Notes under the pieces: generated by a model
Database searches by the model: none
The model's input: only the letters and a program-made list of their open reading frames with translations
What the model was told of the DNA's origin: nothing
From: Lachnospiraceae bacterium
Lineage (GTDB): Bacteria > Bacillota > Clostridia > Lachnospirales > Lachnospiraceae
Assembly (NCBI GenBank): GCA_029227035.1
Contig: JAQXZD010000022.1
Span: 1-35,087, forward strand
Reading direction: 5' to 3'
Length of the DNA stretch: 35,087 nucleotides
Shown here: positions 15,998 through 23,299 of the stretch, one piece after another
Layout: each line of letters begins with the position of its first letter
Position numbering within the stretch: the stretch's first letter is position 1
Made by a program: the position numbers and the translations under genes

Positions 15998-16408
15998 ATG
16001 GTAAAGAAGATAATGCGTGATCCACTGTTTCTTGCACAGAAATCAGTGGATGCAACAGAGGCAGATCAGCAGGTGGTAACCGATTTACTGGATACACTTA
16101 GAGCAAATCTGGACCATTGCGTTGGCATGGCGGCTAATATGATTGGTGTTAAAAAGAGAATTATCGTTGTTGCAGCAGGACCATTTCAGTTTGCAATGAT
16201 AAATCCGTTGATCACAAAGAAATCCGGAGCATATCAGACGGAGGAAGGATGTCTTTCATTGGAAGGAGTTAGACCGTGTACCAGATATCAGGAGATAGAA
16301 GTGGATTATCTGGATCAGAATTTCAAGAGACAACATGGAAAGTATTCCGGTTGGACCGCGCAGATTATTCAGCATGAAATTGATCATTGCAATGGAATCG
16401 TAATATAG
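15998..16408 (+). CDS. atypical peptide deformylase-like protein
   Basis: The product is 136 aa, near the lower size limit for deformylases. It shows EGCLSL (motif II, metal-binding Cys) and QHEIDHCNG (motif III, two His and catalytic Glu). Motif I is GMAANMIG where classical enzymes have GxGLAAxQ, so the conserved glutamine that stabilises the transition state is replaced. It starts after AAAGGATGG. It lies 18 nt before a macrodomain gene and seems co-transcribed. It may be a second, specialised deformylase, for example one less sensitive to inhibitors, or may act on another N-terminal group. Confidence 0.8.
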   Translation: MVKKIMRDPLFLAQKSVDATEADQQVVTDLLDTLRANLDHCVGMAANMIGVKKRIIVVAAGPFQFAMINPLITKKSGAYQTEEGCLSLEGVRPCTRYQEIEVDYLDQNFKRQHGKYSGWTAQIIQHEIDHCNGIVI

Positions 16409-16426
16409 AAGCAAGGAGGTGCCACG

Positions 16427-17476
16427 ATGCCATTTAAAATAGTCCGCAATGACATAACAAAAGTAAAAGCGGATATTATTGTGAATACAGCAAACCCGAA
16501 TCCGGTATGTGCCAGTGGTACGGACCTTGCAATTTATGAGGCGGCCGGCAGGGAACAGCTTCTTGCAGAGCGGGCACAGATTGGAAAGATTGCAAGGGGA
16601 GAAATTGCAGTTACCGGAGCCTACAACCTGAATGCGAAATACATTATACATACTGTCGGCCCAGTCTGGGAAGATGGAAAGCATCATGAGTTTGATATAT
16701 TGGAGAGCTGTTACAGAAAATCGCTTCAAAAGGCATTGGAGCTTGGATGTGAAAGCATAGCTTTTCCTCTTATATCAACCGGAGTCTATGGTTTTCCAAA
16801 GGATAAGGCATTGCAGATAGCGGTATTTGTTTTCAGTGAGTTTCTTCTGGAAAATGACATGCAGATTATTCTTGTGGTGTTTGACAAGAAATCATTTCAG
16901 CTTTCCGGACAGATTGTTGGAGACATTGATTCATATATAGATGCCAACTATGTCAGGGACAGTCATAAAAAAGAATATCCTGCAAGGAGTAGAAGAAGTA
17001 CCAGAGGCAGGGAAATAGCAGAAGAAGTTTTCTGCGGAGAAATGCTTCAAAGGGATATAGCAGAGGAAAGTGAAGCTCTGGCGAAACCATGTATGCCTTT
17101 GGCAGATATGTCACTGGAAGAGCAGCTGGAAAATATGGGAGTATCTTTCCATGACAAATTGTTTGAACTAATAGATGCATCCCACTTGGAGAATAAGGAT
17201 GTATGGAAGCGGGCAAATCTTGACAGAAAGCATTTTTCCAAGATTCAGTGTGATGCCAATTACCATCCAAAAAAGAAAACGGTAATGGCACTTTGTATCG
17301 CATTGGAACTTGACCTGGAACAGTCCAAGGATCTTTTGGCAAGAGCAGACTGGGCATTCAGTCCAAGCAGTAAAGTAGATCTGATCGTACAGAAAGCGAT
17401 TATTGACAAGCAGTATGATATCATGCAGTTGAATATAACATTATTTAAATATACAAATGAGATATTGGGGGTATAA
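16427..17476 (+). CDS. macrodomain protein with C-terminal helical/HTH-like domain
   Basis: The product is 349 aa, with AAGGAGGTG before the ATG. Residues 1-165 form a macrodomain: VNTANPNPVCASGTDLAI is loop 1 in a variant without the usual GGGVD, and PLISTGVYGFP (114-124) is the phosphate-binding loop. Macrodomains bind or hydrolyse ADP-ribose. A charged linker (about 175-230) leads to a C-terminal domain (about 232-349) with FHDKLFELID and DRKHFSKIQ; it is an XRE-like helical domain often fused to macrodomains in Firmicutes. With the next gene, an ADP-ribosylglycohydrolase, it points to ADP-ribose turnover. Confidence 0.82.
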   Translation: MPFKIVRNDITKVKADIIVNTANPNPVCASGTDLAIYEAAGREQLLAERAQIGKIARGEIAVTGAYNLNAKYIIHTVGPVWEDGKHHEFDILESCYRKSLQKALELGCESIAFPLISTGVYGFPKDKALQIAVFVFSEFLLENDMQIILVVFDKKSFQLSGQIVGDIDSYIDANYVRDSHKKEYPARSRRSTRGREIAEEVFCGEMLQRDIAEESEALAKPCMPLADMSLEEQLENMGVSFHDKLFELIDASHLENKDVWKRANLDRKHFSKIQCDANYHPKKKTVMALCIALELDLEQSKDLLARADWAFSPSSKVDLIVQKAIIDKQYDIMQLNITLFKYTNEILGV

Positions 17477-17491
17477 CCATAAGAATGGGAA

Positions 17492-17529
17492 CGCCGGTAC
17501 TGATAAAAAAGTATCGGCGCTTTTCTTTT
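17492..17529 (+). terminator. terminator after the macrodomain-HTH gene
   Basis: CGCCGGTACT (17492-17501) pairs with AGTATCGGCG (17510-17519), with one G-T pair, followed by CTTTTCTTTT. It separates the def/macro unit from the ADP-ribosylglycohydrolase gene. Confidence 0.85.
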
Positions 17530-17571
17530 GATGAAAAGTGTCGCCCCGACAGCGACCATACGGTGTAGATT

Positions 17572-17598
17572 CCTTGTTATACTTCTTTTGTAACAAGG
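17572..17598 (+). promoter_or_regulatory. inverted repeat framing a -10-like box before the ARH gene
   Basis: CCTTGTTA (17572-17579) and TAACAAGG (17591-17598) form a perfect 8-bp inverted repeat with an 11-nt spacer. TATACT (17578-17583) sits inside it and could be a -10 box, though the -35 region is weak. It may be an operator or a leader hairpin. The AGGAGG ribosome site is at 17630-17635. Confidence 0.4.
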
Positions 17599-17640
17599 AG
17601 AGATGAACTGCCGGAGCTTATCCGGGGACAGGAGGCAATT

Positions 17641-18930
17641 ATGTATGGAGCAATTTTAGGTGACATTATAGGAAGCCCGTTTGAATTTGACAGAGGCGAA
17701 AAGACAAAAGATTTTGATTTATTTTCAGGAGACTGTGGATTTACAGATGATTCCGTTATGACGATAGCGGTAGCTGAGGCTTTACTTGCTGTGGGGCAGG
17801 ATGCAGGCGTACCGGAAATAAAAGAAGCTGTCATTGCAAACATGCAGGATTGGGGAAGAAGATATCCTTATGCTGGATATGGCGGCAGATTCAGTCACTG
17901 GCTGGCGGAAACCAATCCAAAGCCATACGGAAGTTATGGAAATGGTTCTGCCATGAGGGTTTCTGCAGCAGGCTGGCTTTACTCGACCATTGAAAGAACC
18001 AGGGAAGTGGCACAGGCTACAGCAGAGGTGACACATAACCACCCGGAAGGAATAAAGGGAGCGGTTGCCACAGCAAGTTGCATCTTTATGGCAAGAAACG
18101 GAGCCTCCAAGGAGGAAATCAAGCAATATGTGGAGCGTGAATTCCAGTATGACCTTGACAGAACACTGGCAGAAATCAGACCAGCCTATCATCATGTGGA
18201 AAGTTGTCAGCAGACGGTGCCGGAGGCAATCATAGCTTTTCTGGAGGCAGAGAGTTTTGAAGATGCGGTGCGGAATGCCGTATCCTTAGGTGGAGATACC
18301 GATACACTGGCGGCCATTACAGGCAGTATTGCCGAGGCTTTCTTTGGAATCCCGGCATTTTTAAAAGCGGAATGCCGTCGCAGAATTGATGATGAGATGC
18401 GCCGGGTTTTGGAAGCATTTGATGAAGCTTTGGGAAAAAGTACGGGAAATCCGGATGAAAGAATGGAGGGCAATGCGCTGATCGAAAAAGCGATAGACCG
18501 CATTTATGAAGAACCGGATAGTGATAACCTTATAGATTTTCTTACTGTGTTGTGTATTCGCATGAAGGCGGATGGATGTGGCTTGGTGCCATTTGTAACA
18601 GTGGGGGAAGGAGTGTTTCCTGACCTGGATGTGTATAGTCTGCAAGAAGGAGATACCATAACATTGGATCATGAAGTGGGAATTCGCATGGATACCGTAA
18701 CGGAAGGCGACGGAAAAGAGTGGTTCTATATTTTTACCAATGGTGAAGAAATGCATAAAAAACCGGTTCCGGATGTGGTTATGGAGATTCCGTTTGCCGA
18801 AATATTGGAGGCGGCAAAAAAGAGCAATAAGGTAAACGGTGTAGTCATGAATCCCTTTGGGAAGTATTTCAAGTTAGACAAGAAATTAATTGAATGTACA
18901 TTTGAAGTATTAAAGCACATGGAGGAGTAG
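17641..18930 (+). CDS. ADP-ribosylglycohydrolase fused to an SseB-like domain
   Basis: The product is 429 aa. Residues 1-265 are an ADP-ribosylglycohydrolase (ARH/DraG family): GAILGDIIGSPFEF at the start, magnesium-binding FTDDS (about 37-41) and SLGGDTDTLAA (about 219-229). These enzymes remove ADP-ribose from arginine or other acceptors. Residues about 285-429 resemble the SseB N-terminal domain, with FLTVLC, then VVMEIPFAEIL and GVVMNPFGKYF. SseB-like domains are of unclear role and may act in protein interaction. The ribosome site is GGAGG. It sits between two macrodomain genes. Confidence 0.85.
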   Translation: MYGAILGDIIGSPFEFDRGEKTKDFDLFSGDCGFTDDSVMTIAVAEALLAVGQDAGVPEIKEAVIANMQDWGRRYPYAGYGGRFSHWLAETNPKPYGSYGNGSAMRVSAAGWLYSTIERTREVAQATAEVTHNHPEGIKGAVATASCIFMARNGASKEEIKQYVEREFQYDLDRTLAEIRPAYHHVESCQQTVPEAIIAFLEAESFEDAVRNAVSLGGDTDTLAAITGSIAEAFFGIPAFLKAECRRRIDDEMRRVLEAFDEALGKSTGNPDERMEGNALIEKAIDRIYEEPDSDNLIDFLTVLCIRMKADGCGLVPFVTVGEGVFPDLDVYSLQEGDTITLDHEVGIRMDTVTEGDGKEWFYIFTNGEEMHKKPVPDVVMEIPFAEILEAAKKSNKVNGVVMNPFGKYFKLDKKLIECTFEVLKHMEE

Positions 18931-18933
18931 GGC

Positions 18934-19047
18934 ATGATGAACAGAACAATAAGAGTAACAGGAAAAGGTAAGATATCGGTAAAGCCGGATAATATTGATA
19001 TGACGGATACGGTAACGGTGGTATGGAGTCTGTCAGATTATATTTGA
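18934..19047 (+). pseudogene. N-terminal fragment of a SIMPL (DUF541) protein
   Basis: ATG 18934 (or 18937), just after the ARH stop and with GGAGGAG upstream, encodes NRTIRVTGKGKISVKPDNI. This is the typical first strand of SIMPL/DUF541 proteins, which are normally over 200 aa. After about 22 codons the similarity stops and a TGA closes the frame at codon 38. The remainder of the gene is missing, so this looks like a deletion scar. Confidence 0.6.
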
Positions 19048-19178
19048 TGGTTCTTAATATTTTGCACGGTCACTTGAAATATAAAAATCCAAGAGATATT
19101 ATAATGATATAGGTTTGTTGGAGGAAGGGTTATATTTCCATAGTAGTATTCGGGGATATTTAGATTGGAGTGTTGTTT

Positions 19179-19712
19179 ATGAATTTAATCAAAACAGTAA
19201 GAGGAGATATAACAAAAATTCAAGATGTACAAGCTATTGTAAATGCTGCAAATTCATCACTACTTGGCGGCGGTGGTGTGGACGGAGCCATTCATCGTGC
19301 AGCAGGACCGGAACTTTTGGCAGAGTGCCGGACTCTTCACGGATGTGAAACGGGACAGGCAAAGATTACAAAAGCATATAAATTGCCCTGTGACTATGTG
19401 ATACATACAGTAGGTCCAATTTGGAATGGCGGAAAAGCAAATGAAGAGGAGCTGCTTGCAAACTGCTATTATAATTCCATGCAGGTGGCTATGGATAATG
19501 GAATAAGAACAATTGCGTTTCCGTCCATTTCGACAGGTGTATATCGTTTTCCGGTTGAATTGGCTGCAAAGATTGCAGTACATACAGTAGAGAGATTTCT
19601 GGATGCAAATGAAGGGAAATTTGATTTGGTAGAATGGGTGCTTTTTGATGAAAGGACGGAAAAAGTATACGAAACAGAAGTCGATAGATTATGTAAAGGA
19701 ATGAATCATTAA
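19179..19712 (+). CDS. stand-alone macrodomain protein, copy A (ADP-ribose hydrolase type)
   Basis: 177 aa from ATG 19179, with GGAGTG upstream. It has the full catalytic pattern: [18 protein letters not shown] (residues about 22-39), [20 protein letters not shown], and [10 protein letters not shown]. This is the MacroD-type (YmdB/AF1521-like) fold that removes ADP-ribose from acidic side chains or hydrolyses O-acetyl-ADP-ribose. A second gene at 32797-33333 is about 95% identical by eye. A promoter-like TTGAAA...TATAAT lies at 19074-19105, but with a 20-nt spacer. Confidence 0.9.
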   Translation: MNLIKTVRGDITKIQDVQAIVNAANSSLLGGGGVDGAIHRAAGPELLAECRTLHGCETGQAKITKAYKLPCDYVIHTVGPIWNGGKANEEELLANCYYNSMQVAMDNGIRTIAFPSISTGVYRFPVELAAKIAVHTVERFLDANEGKFDLVEWVLFDERTEKVYETEVDRLCKGMNH

Positions 19713-19784
19713 AGGTATATCAGACTAAAAACAAAGCGTTATAGGAAATTGAAGCGAAAATATCAAAAACAAGGATAAAATCGG

Positions 19785-19813
19785 TTGTATTTCTTTCTGA
19801 CTGTGGGTATACT
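19785..19813 (+). promoter_or_regulatory. promoter of the rloAB operon
   Basis: TTGTAT (19785-19790), a 17-nt spacer and TATACT (19808-19813) precede AGGAGGTG (19823-19830). The leader would be only about 15 nt, so rloAB has its own promoter and a very short 5' end. Confidence 0.65.
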
Positions 19814-19835
19814 TAAAATAGTAGGAGGTGCTAAA

Positions 19836-21134
19836 ATGCTGATAGAATTTCGATTTAGGAATTATAGGTCTTTTAAAGATGAGGCTGTATTATCGATGGA
19901 GGCAACCGGTTTATCTGCATTTAAAGGATGTTTGATTCCTTGCGGAAGTATAAAATTATTGCCGGGTGCTGCAATATACGGGAAGAATGGTGGAGGAAAA
20001 AGTAATGTAATTCGAGCTTTTTGGTTGGCAGTGCAGTTTATCAGGAATGCACAGAGAACACAGCATGAAAAAGCGGCGGTTCCGGTAGTACCATTTATGC
20101 TTAATGATACATCGAGAAATGAACCAACAGAGTTTACGTTTGAATATACAGTTGATAATATAAAATATTGGTATACTTTTGAGGCAACAAGAGAGCGTAT
20201 TGTAAAGGAAGCATTGTATCATGCACCAAAAGGACAGAAGGCATTGGTATTCTCACGTGAAGGACAAAGCTTTAATTTTACAGAGGACAAATCCAGAAGA
20301 AAGCTGATTAGCGAAGCAGTAGCAGAGAATCAATTGTTTTTCTCTGTTGCCTGTACAATGAATGATATAAATTGTGTTAAGGCCATGAAATGGTTTAGAG
20401 AACAGATTTTCTTTTCCAGAGATTATGCAGACATTCCAAGGCAGTTATTAGATTATTCAAATGATACAAATATGTTGAAGGCTATTTCGGATTATGCAAA
20501 AGCAGCAGATTTTGGAATTGAAGATATGCAGTTTGAAATAGACAGTAAAGAAATTGATGAGGGACTTGAATTTCCAAGGGATATCCCAGAGGGGATAAAG
20601 GAAGCATTAACTCAGTTTATGCATGTGCTTTCAGAAACATCCAATAATTCAGAATCGAGATTGAAACTCGGTCAGGTAAAGGCAACATCTCTTCATCCGG
20701 GAATGGGCGATGATGGAACGAGTCATTTATATCCACTTGATTTGTCGGAAGAATCTGATGGTACTAGAAAGTTGATGTCGGTAGCACCGGCGATAGAGTC
20801 AACTTTGCAGAAAGGTGGAGTTTTATTAATTGATGAAATAGAGAGGGAACTTCATCCTATGTTAGTGGACTATATTGTTGCAAAATTTCAGAGCAAGGAC
20901 TCTAATCCAAAGGGTGCCCAGATTATTTTTACAACGCACAATACAGAACTGATGAATATGGAACTTCTTAGAAAGGATCAGATATATTTCGCAGATAAAG
21001 AACGAGAAACCGGCTTGTCAGAATTGTATAGTATCAGTGAGTTTTCAACGAAGACCACGGAGAATATCCGAAAAGGATACTTGTTAGGAAAGTATGGAGC
21101 GACACCTGATGTTGAAATTGAGGAGGTAGAATAA
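19836..21134 (+). CDS. rloA: RloA-like AAA ATPase (AAA_15/AAA_21, OLD/ABC-type) of a defence pair
   Basis: The product is 432 aa from ATG 19836, chosen for the perfect AGGAGGTG at 19823-19830. The start MLIEFRFRNYRSF is the usual first strand of SMC/ABC-like defence ATPases. Walker A is GKNGGGKS (49-56), an ABC-like signature is LSEESDGTRKL (303-313), Walker B is VLLIDEIE (329-336) and the H-loop is FTTHNTELM. It overlaps rloB by TAATG. Such pairs act in abortive infection: AbiL is of this build, and PARIS AriA is a related ATPase. It is likely to sense infection and hold the partner nuclease; this is inference. Confidence 0.85.
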   Translation: MLIEFRFRNYRSFKDEAVLSMEATGLSAFKGCLIPCGSIKLLPGAAIYGKNGGGKSNVIRAFWLAVQFIRNAQRTQHEKAAVPVVPFMLNDTSRNEPTEFTFEYTVDNIKYWYTFEATRERIVKEALYHAPKGQKALVFSREGQSFNFTEDKSRRKLISEAVAENQLFFSVACTMNDINCVKAMKWFREQIFFSRDYADIPRQLLDYSNDTNMLKAISDYAKAADFGIEDMQFEIDSKEIDEGLEFPRDIPEGIKEALTQFMHVLSETSNNSESRLKLGQVKATSLHPGMGDDGTSHLYPLDLSEESDGTRKLMSVAPAIESTLQKGGVLLIDEIERELHPMLVDYIVAKFQSKDSNPKGAQIIFTTHNTELMNMELLRKDQIYFADKERETGLSELYSISEFSTKTTENIRKGYLLGKYGATPDVEIEEVE

Positions 21135-21784
21135 TGGCTCGTCAATTGAAAAACACAAAACCACTCATTTATGTCTTTTGTGAAGGGGAAAGCGAACAAG
21201 TTTATACAGATTATTTGAAGAAAGTATTTGAAAATGTGGCGGTTATTCGAAGACCAAAAGAAACTGGCTTGTTTGAGTTGGCTGATCGTTTTTTTAAGAA
21301 TAATCAGAAATATAAGAACAGTGCAGAAGTGACGGATGAAATTTGGTTCTTTTTTGATGTGGAAATGGAAGATGTCAATAAGTGGAATAAGAGGCTTACC
21401 ATTATAAAACGTTTGCGAAAACTTAGAAAAAATCCTAATATACGTGTAAGATTGCTGATGACAACCGGTTGCATAGAATATTGGTTGATGTTACATTATA
21501 AGATGTATGTACCGCCTTTACAAACTGTTGCAGACAAAGAAAAAGTAATTTCAGAGCTTAAGATCAAGGAGCCTACTTATGCAAAGGGAGATAGGAACTC
21601 TACATTTAAGATTGCGGAGAATTATAAGACAGCCAATGTAAATGCTGAGAAAACAGTAAGGAATCTTTTACAGGATGGATTGCCGGGATTGGAAGACACA
21701 GATATTCGAAATCAGTGGCTATGCGCTAATTGCAAAACCTTCTCAAATGTATATGAAGCAATTAATTATTTAGAGAATTTATAA
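21134..21784 (+). CDS. rloB: RloB-like protein (putative TOPRIM-like effector)
   Basis: The product is 216 aa, starting in the rloA stop (TAATG). It begins with a strand and acidic turn YVFCEGESEQVY, has WFFFDVEMED (an acidic DxxxED-type site) near residues 71-80, and TTGCIEYWLMLHY near 113-125. The last matches the RloB hallmark of the type S-x-P-x-F-E-x-W-L-L-L-H, with some changes. RloB is thought to be TOPRIM-like, as is the AriB effector of PARIS. Together with RloA it forms a compact two-gene system. Confidence 0.82.
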   Translation: MARQLKNTKPLIYVFCEGESEQVYTDYLKKVFENVAVIRRPKETGLFELADRFFKNNQKYKNSAEVTDEIWFFFDVEMEDVNKWNKRLTIIKRLRKLRKNPNIRVRLLMTTGCIEYWLMLHYKMYVPPLQTVADKEKVISELKIKEPTYAKGDRNSTFKIAENYKTANVNAEKTVRNLLQDGLPGLEDTDIRNQWLCANCKTFSNVYEAINYLENL

Positions 21785-21804
21785 AACTTTTGGTTTCAGT
21801 CTGA

Positions 21805-21826
21805 CGGCACAGTTACTGCTGTGCCG
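21805..21826. terminator. bidirectional hairpin between rloB and the GGDEF pseudogene
   Basis: CGGCACAG (21805-21812) and CTGTGCCG (21819-21826) form a perfect 8-bp stem with a 6-nt loop, between convergent genes. The T-rich tails are short on both strands. The stem overlaps the end of the minus-strand frame. Confidence 0.55.
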
Positions 21827-22612
21827 ATTTCATGATCGCTTTATTTTCATACATTTTTTTGTCTGCACTGCGGATAGTCTCCTGGAGAGTGGCGAATTCA
21901 TTTGTCGTAGCATATCCGAGTGCCATGGAAAACGGAAGTCCGCAGGAGGTTTTAGCACTTTCAGATCCTTTTTTCAACATTTGGATTTCGTTTTCGATTA
22001 CGGCGGGTTTTTCATTAATGTACAATGTTGCAAATTCATCACCGCCAATGCGGTAAATCCGGTATGCATGTTTGAAATGTGTGGTTAAAAGCCGTGCTGC
22101 CAGGCGAATCAAGTCATCGCCATAGGTATGGCCATAAGTATCATTTGCTTTTTTCAAATCGTTTAAATCACAAATGATATAAGTGATTTCTGTTTTTTCA
22201 CTCTGGTATGTCAGTCTTTGTTCTAAAGATTTGATGTCTTCATCATAGCTGTTTCGGTTGCGAAGTCCGGTTCCCATGTCAAAAAATGCCTGCTGTTTAT
22301 ATTTGCTGACTGGATTTTCGACAGCGACATACATTGCCACAACAACTAATGTAACTCCGGCACCGGTAAAGAGAAGTTCAGGAACAAAAATCTGGATAAC
22401 AACGGATATCAGCATCAGGGTAAGCATAGGTAATAATATATGACGGTATAAATGGTAATCAAATCAAAGGTTACATGTCCAAGTGCGAACAGGCACATTT
22501 TTAAAAAGGAATGCTTTTCTTCATTTTCCAAATAACGAAAACTAAAGTAGAATAAAAAGAGAAGAATTGCCAGACAAACACATTCGGAACGGGCAACAAG
22601 TATGATATTCAT
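21813..22612 (-). pseudogene. membrane GGDEF diguanylate cyclase with internal deletion
   Basis: ATG 22612 follows AAGGAGG and encodes the first membrane helices up to FDLITIYTVI. The frame then ends at 22415. A second frame from 22427 carries the last two helices (QIFVPELLF) and a complete GGDEF domain with RIGGDEFATLY and MALGYA. Compared with the sensor of the HD-GYP protein at 14496-15815, about 115 residues of the central membrane part are missing at 22430-22440 and the frame changes there. The cyclase domain could be made alone from ATG 22427 as a 204-aa protein, but no good ribosome site is evident. The active-site motif itself is intact. Confidence 0.75.
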
Positions 22613-22794
22613 ATGGCTTTCCTCCTTTTTCCTGATCACATTCTGATAATTTTTAGTATAACAATTTTGAGTGACATATTGAAGTGGGGGAATGTAAAAA
22701 TGAGAGTATTATAGAAAATATATTGATTTTGGAAAATAGAAACATCATAATAAAGCTGAGGTGATGGAAACCTGAATTGAAAAGAGAAATAAGG

Positions 22795-23260
22795 TGGAAC
22801 TGATTAGAATACTATTGGATTGGTTTGGGGGAGCGATTGTATCGCTTCCGCTTGCATTGATATTTATGTTTTTCGTTGATAAAAAAAGATTTGTAAAAAA
22901 ATGGGGATGATTTTGAATATTGCATTGTTCATCCCGTTTGGCGGATTTTTGAAAATCTACTTCAAGTATTTTTGCAATGTAAAAAGAACAGCTTTGGCAG
23001 GCTTTTTGATGTCCTTATCGATAGAACTATTGCAGTTATTGACTTTCCGTGCAACAGATGTGGATGATCTTATCATGAATACGATTGGTACCCTCGCAGG
23101 CTATGGAATTGCAAAACTAATCCGGAAAAAGAGTAAAAGTGTTGATGAGGAAGATAGAAATAGAATGAAATTAATTGGTTTGATTCTTCTTGTTGGACTT
23201 GTTATTGTTTTTATTCGATATCCTTTAATGGCATTTTTATTCAGAATACTGGGATTATAG
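22795..23260 (+). pseudogene. VanZ-like membrane protein, frameshifted at an A7 tract
   Basis: A first frame from GTG 22795 encodes a membrane helix (SLPLALIFMFFVDKKRFVKK) and stops at 22911. The VanZ core follows in another frame from 22901: NIALFIPFGGFL, SLSIELLQLL and RATDVDDLIMNTIGTLAGY, then a last helix, to 23260. One more A in the run of seven at 22895-22901 would join the frames as VKKMGMILNI, the normal order in VanZ proteins. It may be a pseudogene, a phase-variable or slippage-expressed gene, or a sequencing error. VanZ-like proteins link to low-level glycopeptide tolerance; the role here is unknown. The stretch 22613-22794 before it holds no gene that I can see. Confidence 0.65.
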
Positions 23261-23299
23261 AATAAACAAAAAATTTTTACATAAGAAAGGGAATATTTT

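Noticed and set aside
23000-23299. Possible purine riboswitch before the NCS2 permease
   Set aside because: The 40-nt gap between the VanZ-like stop and the permease start is too short and shows no conserved aptamer pattern.
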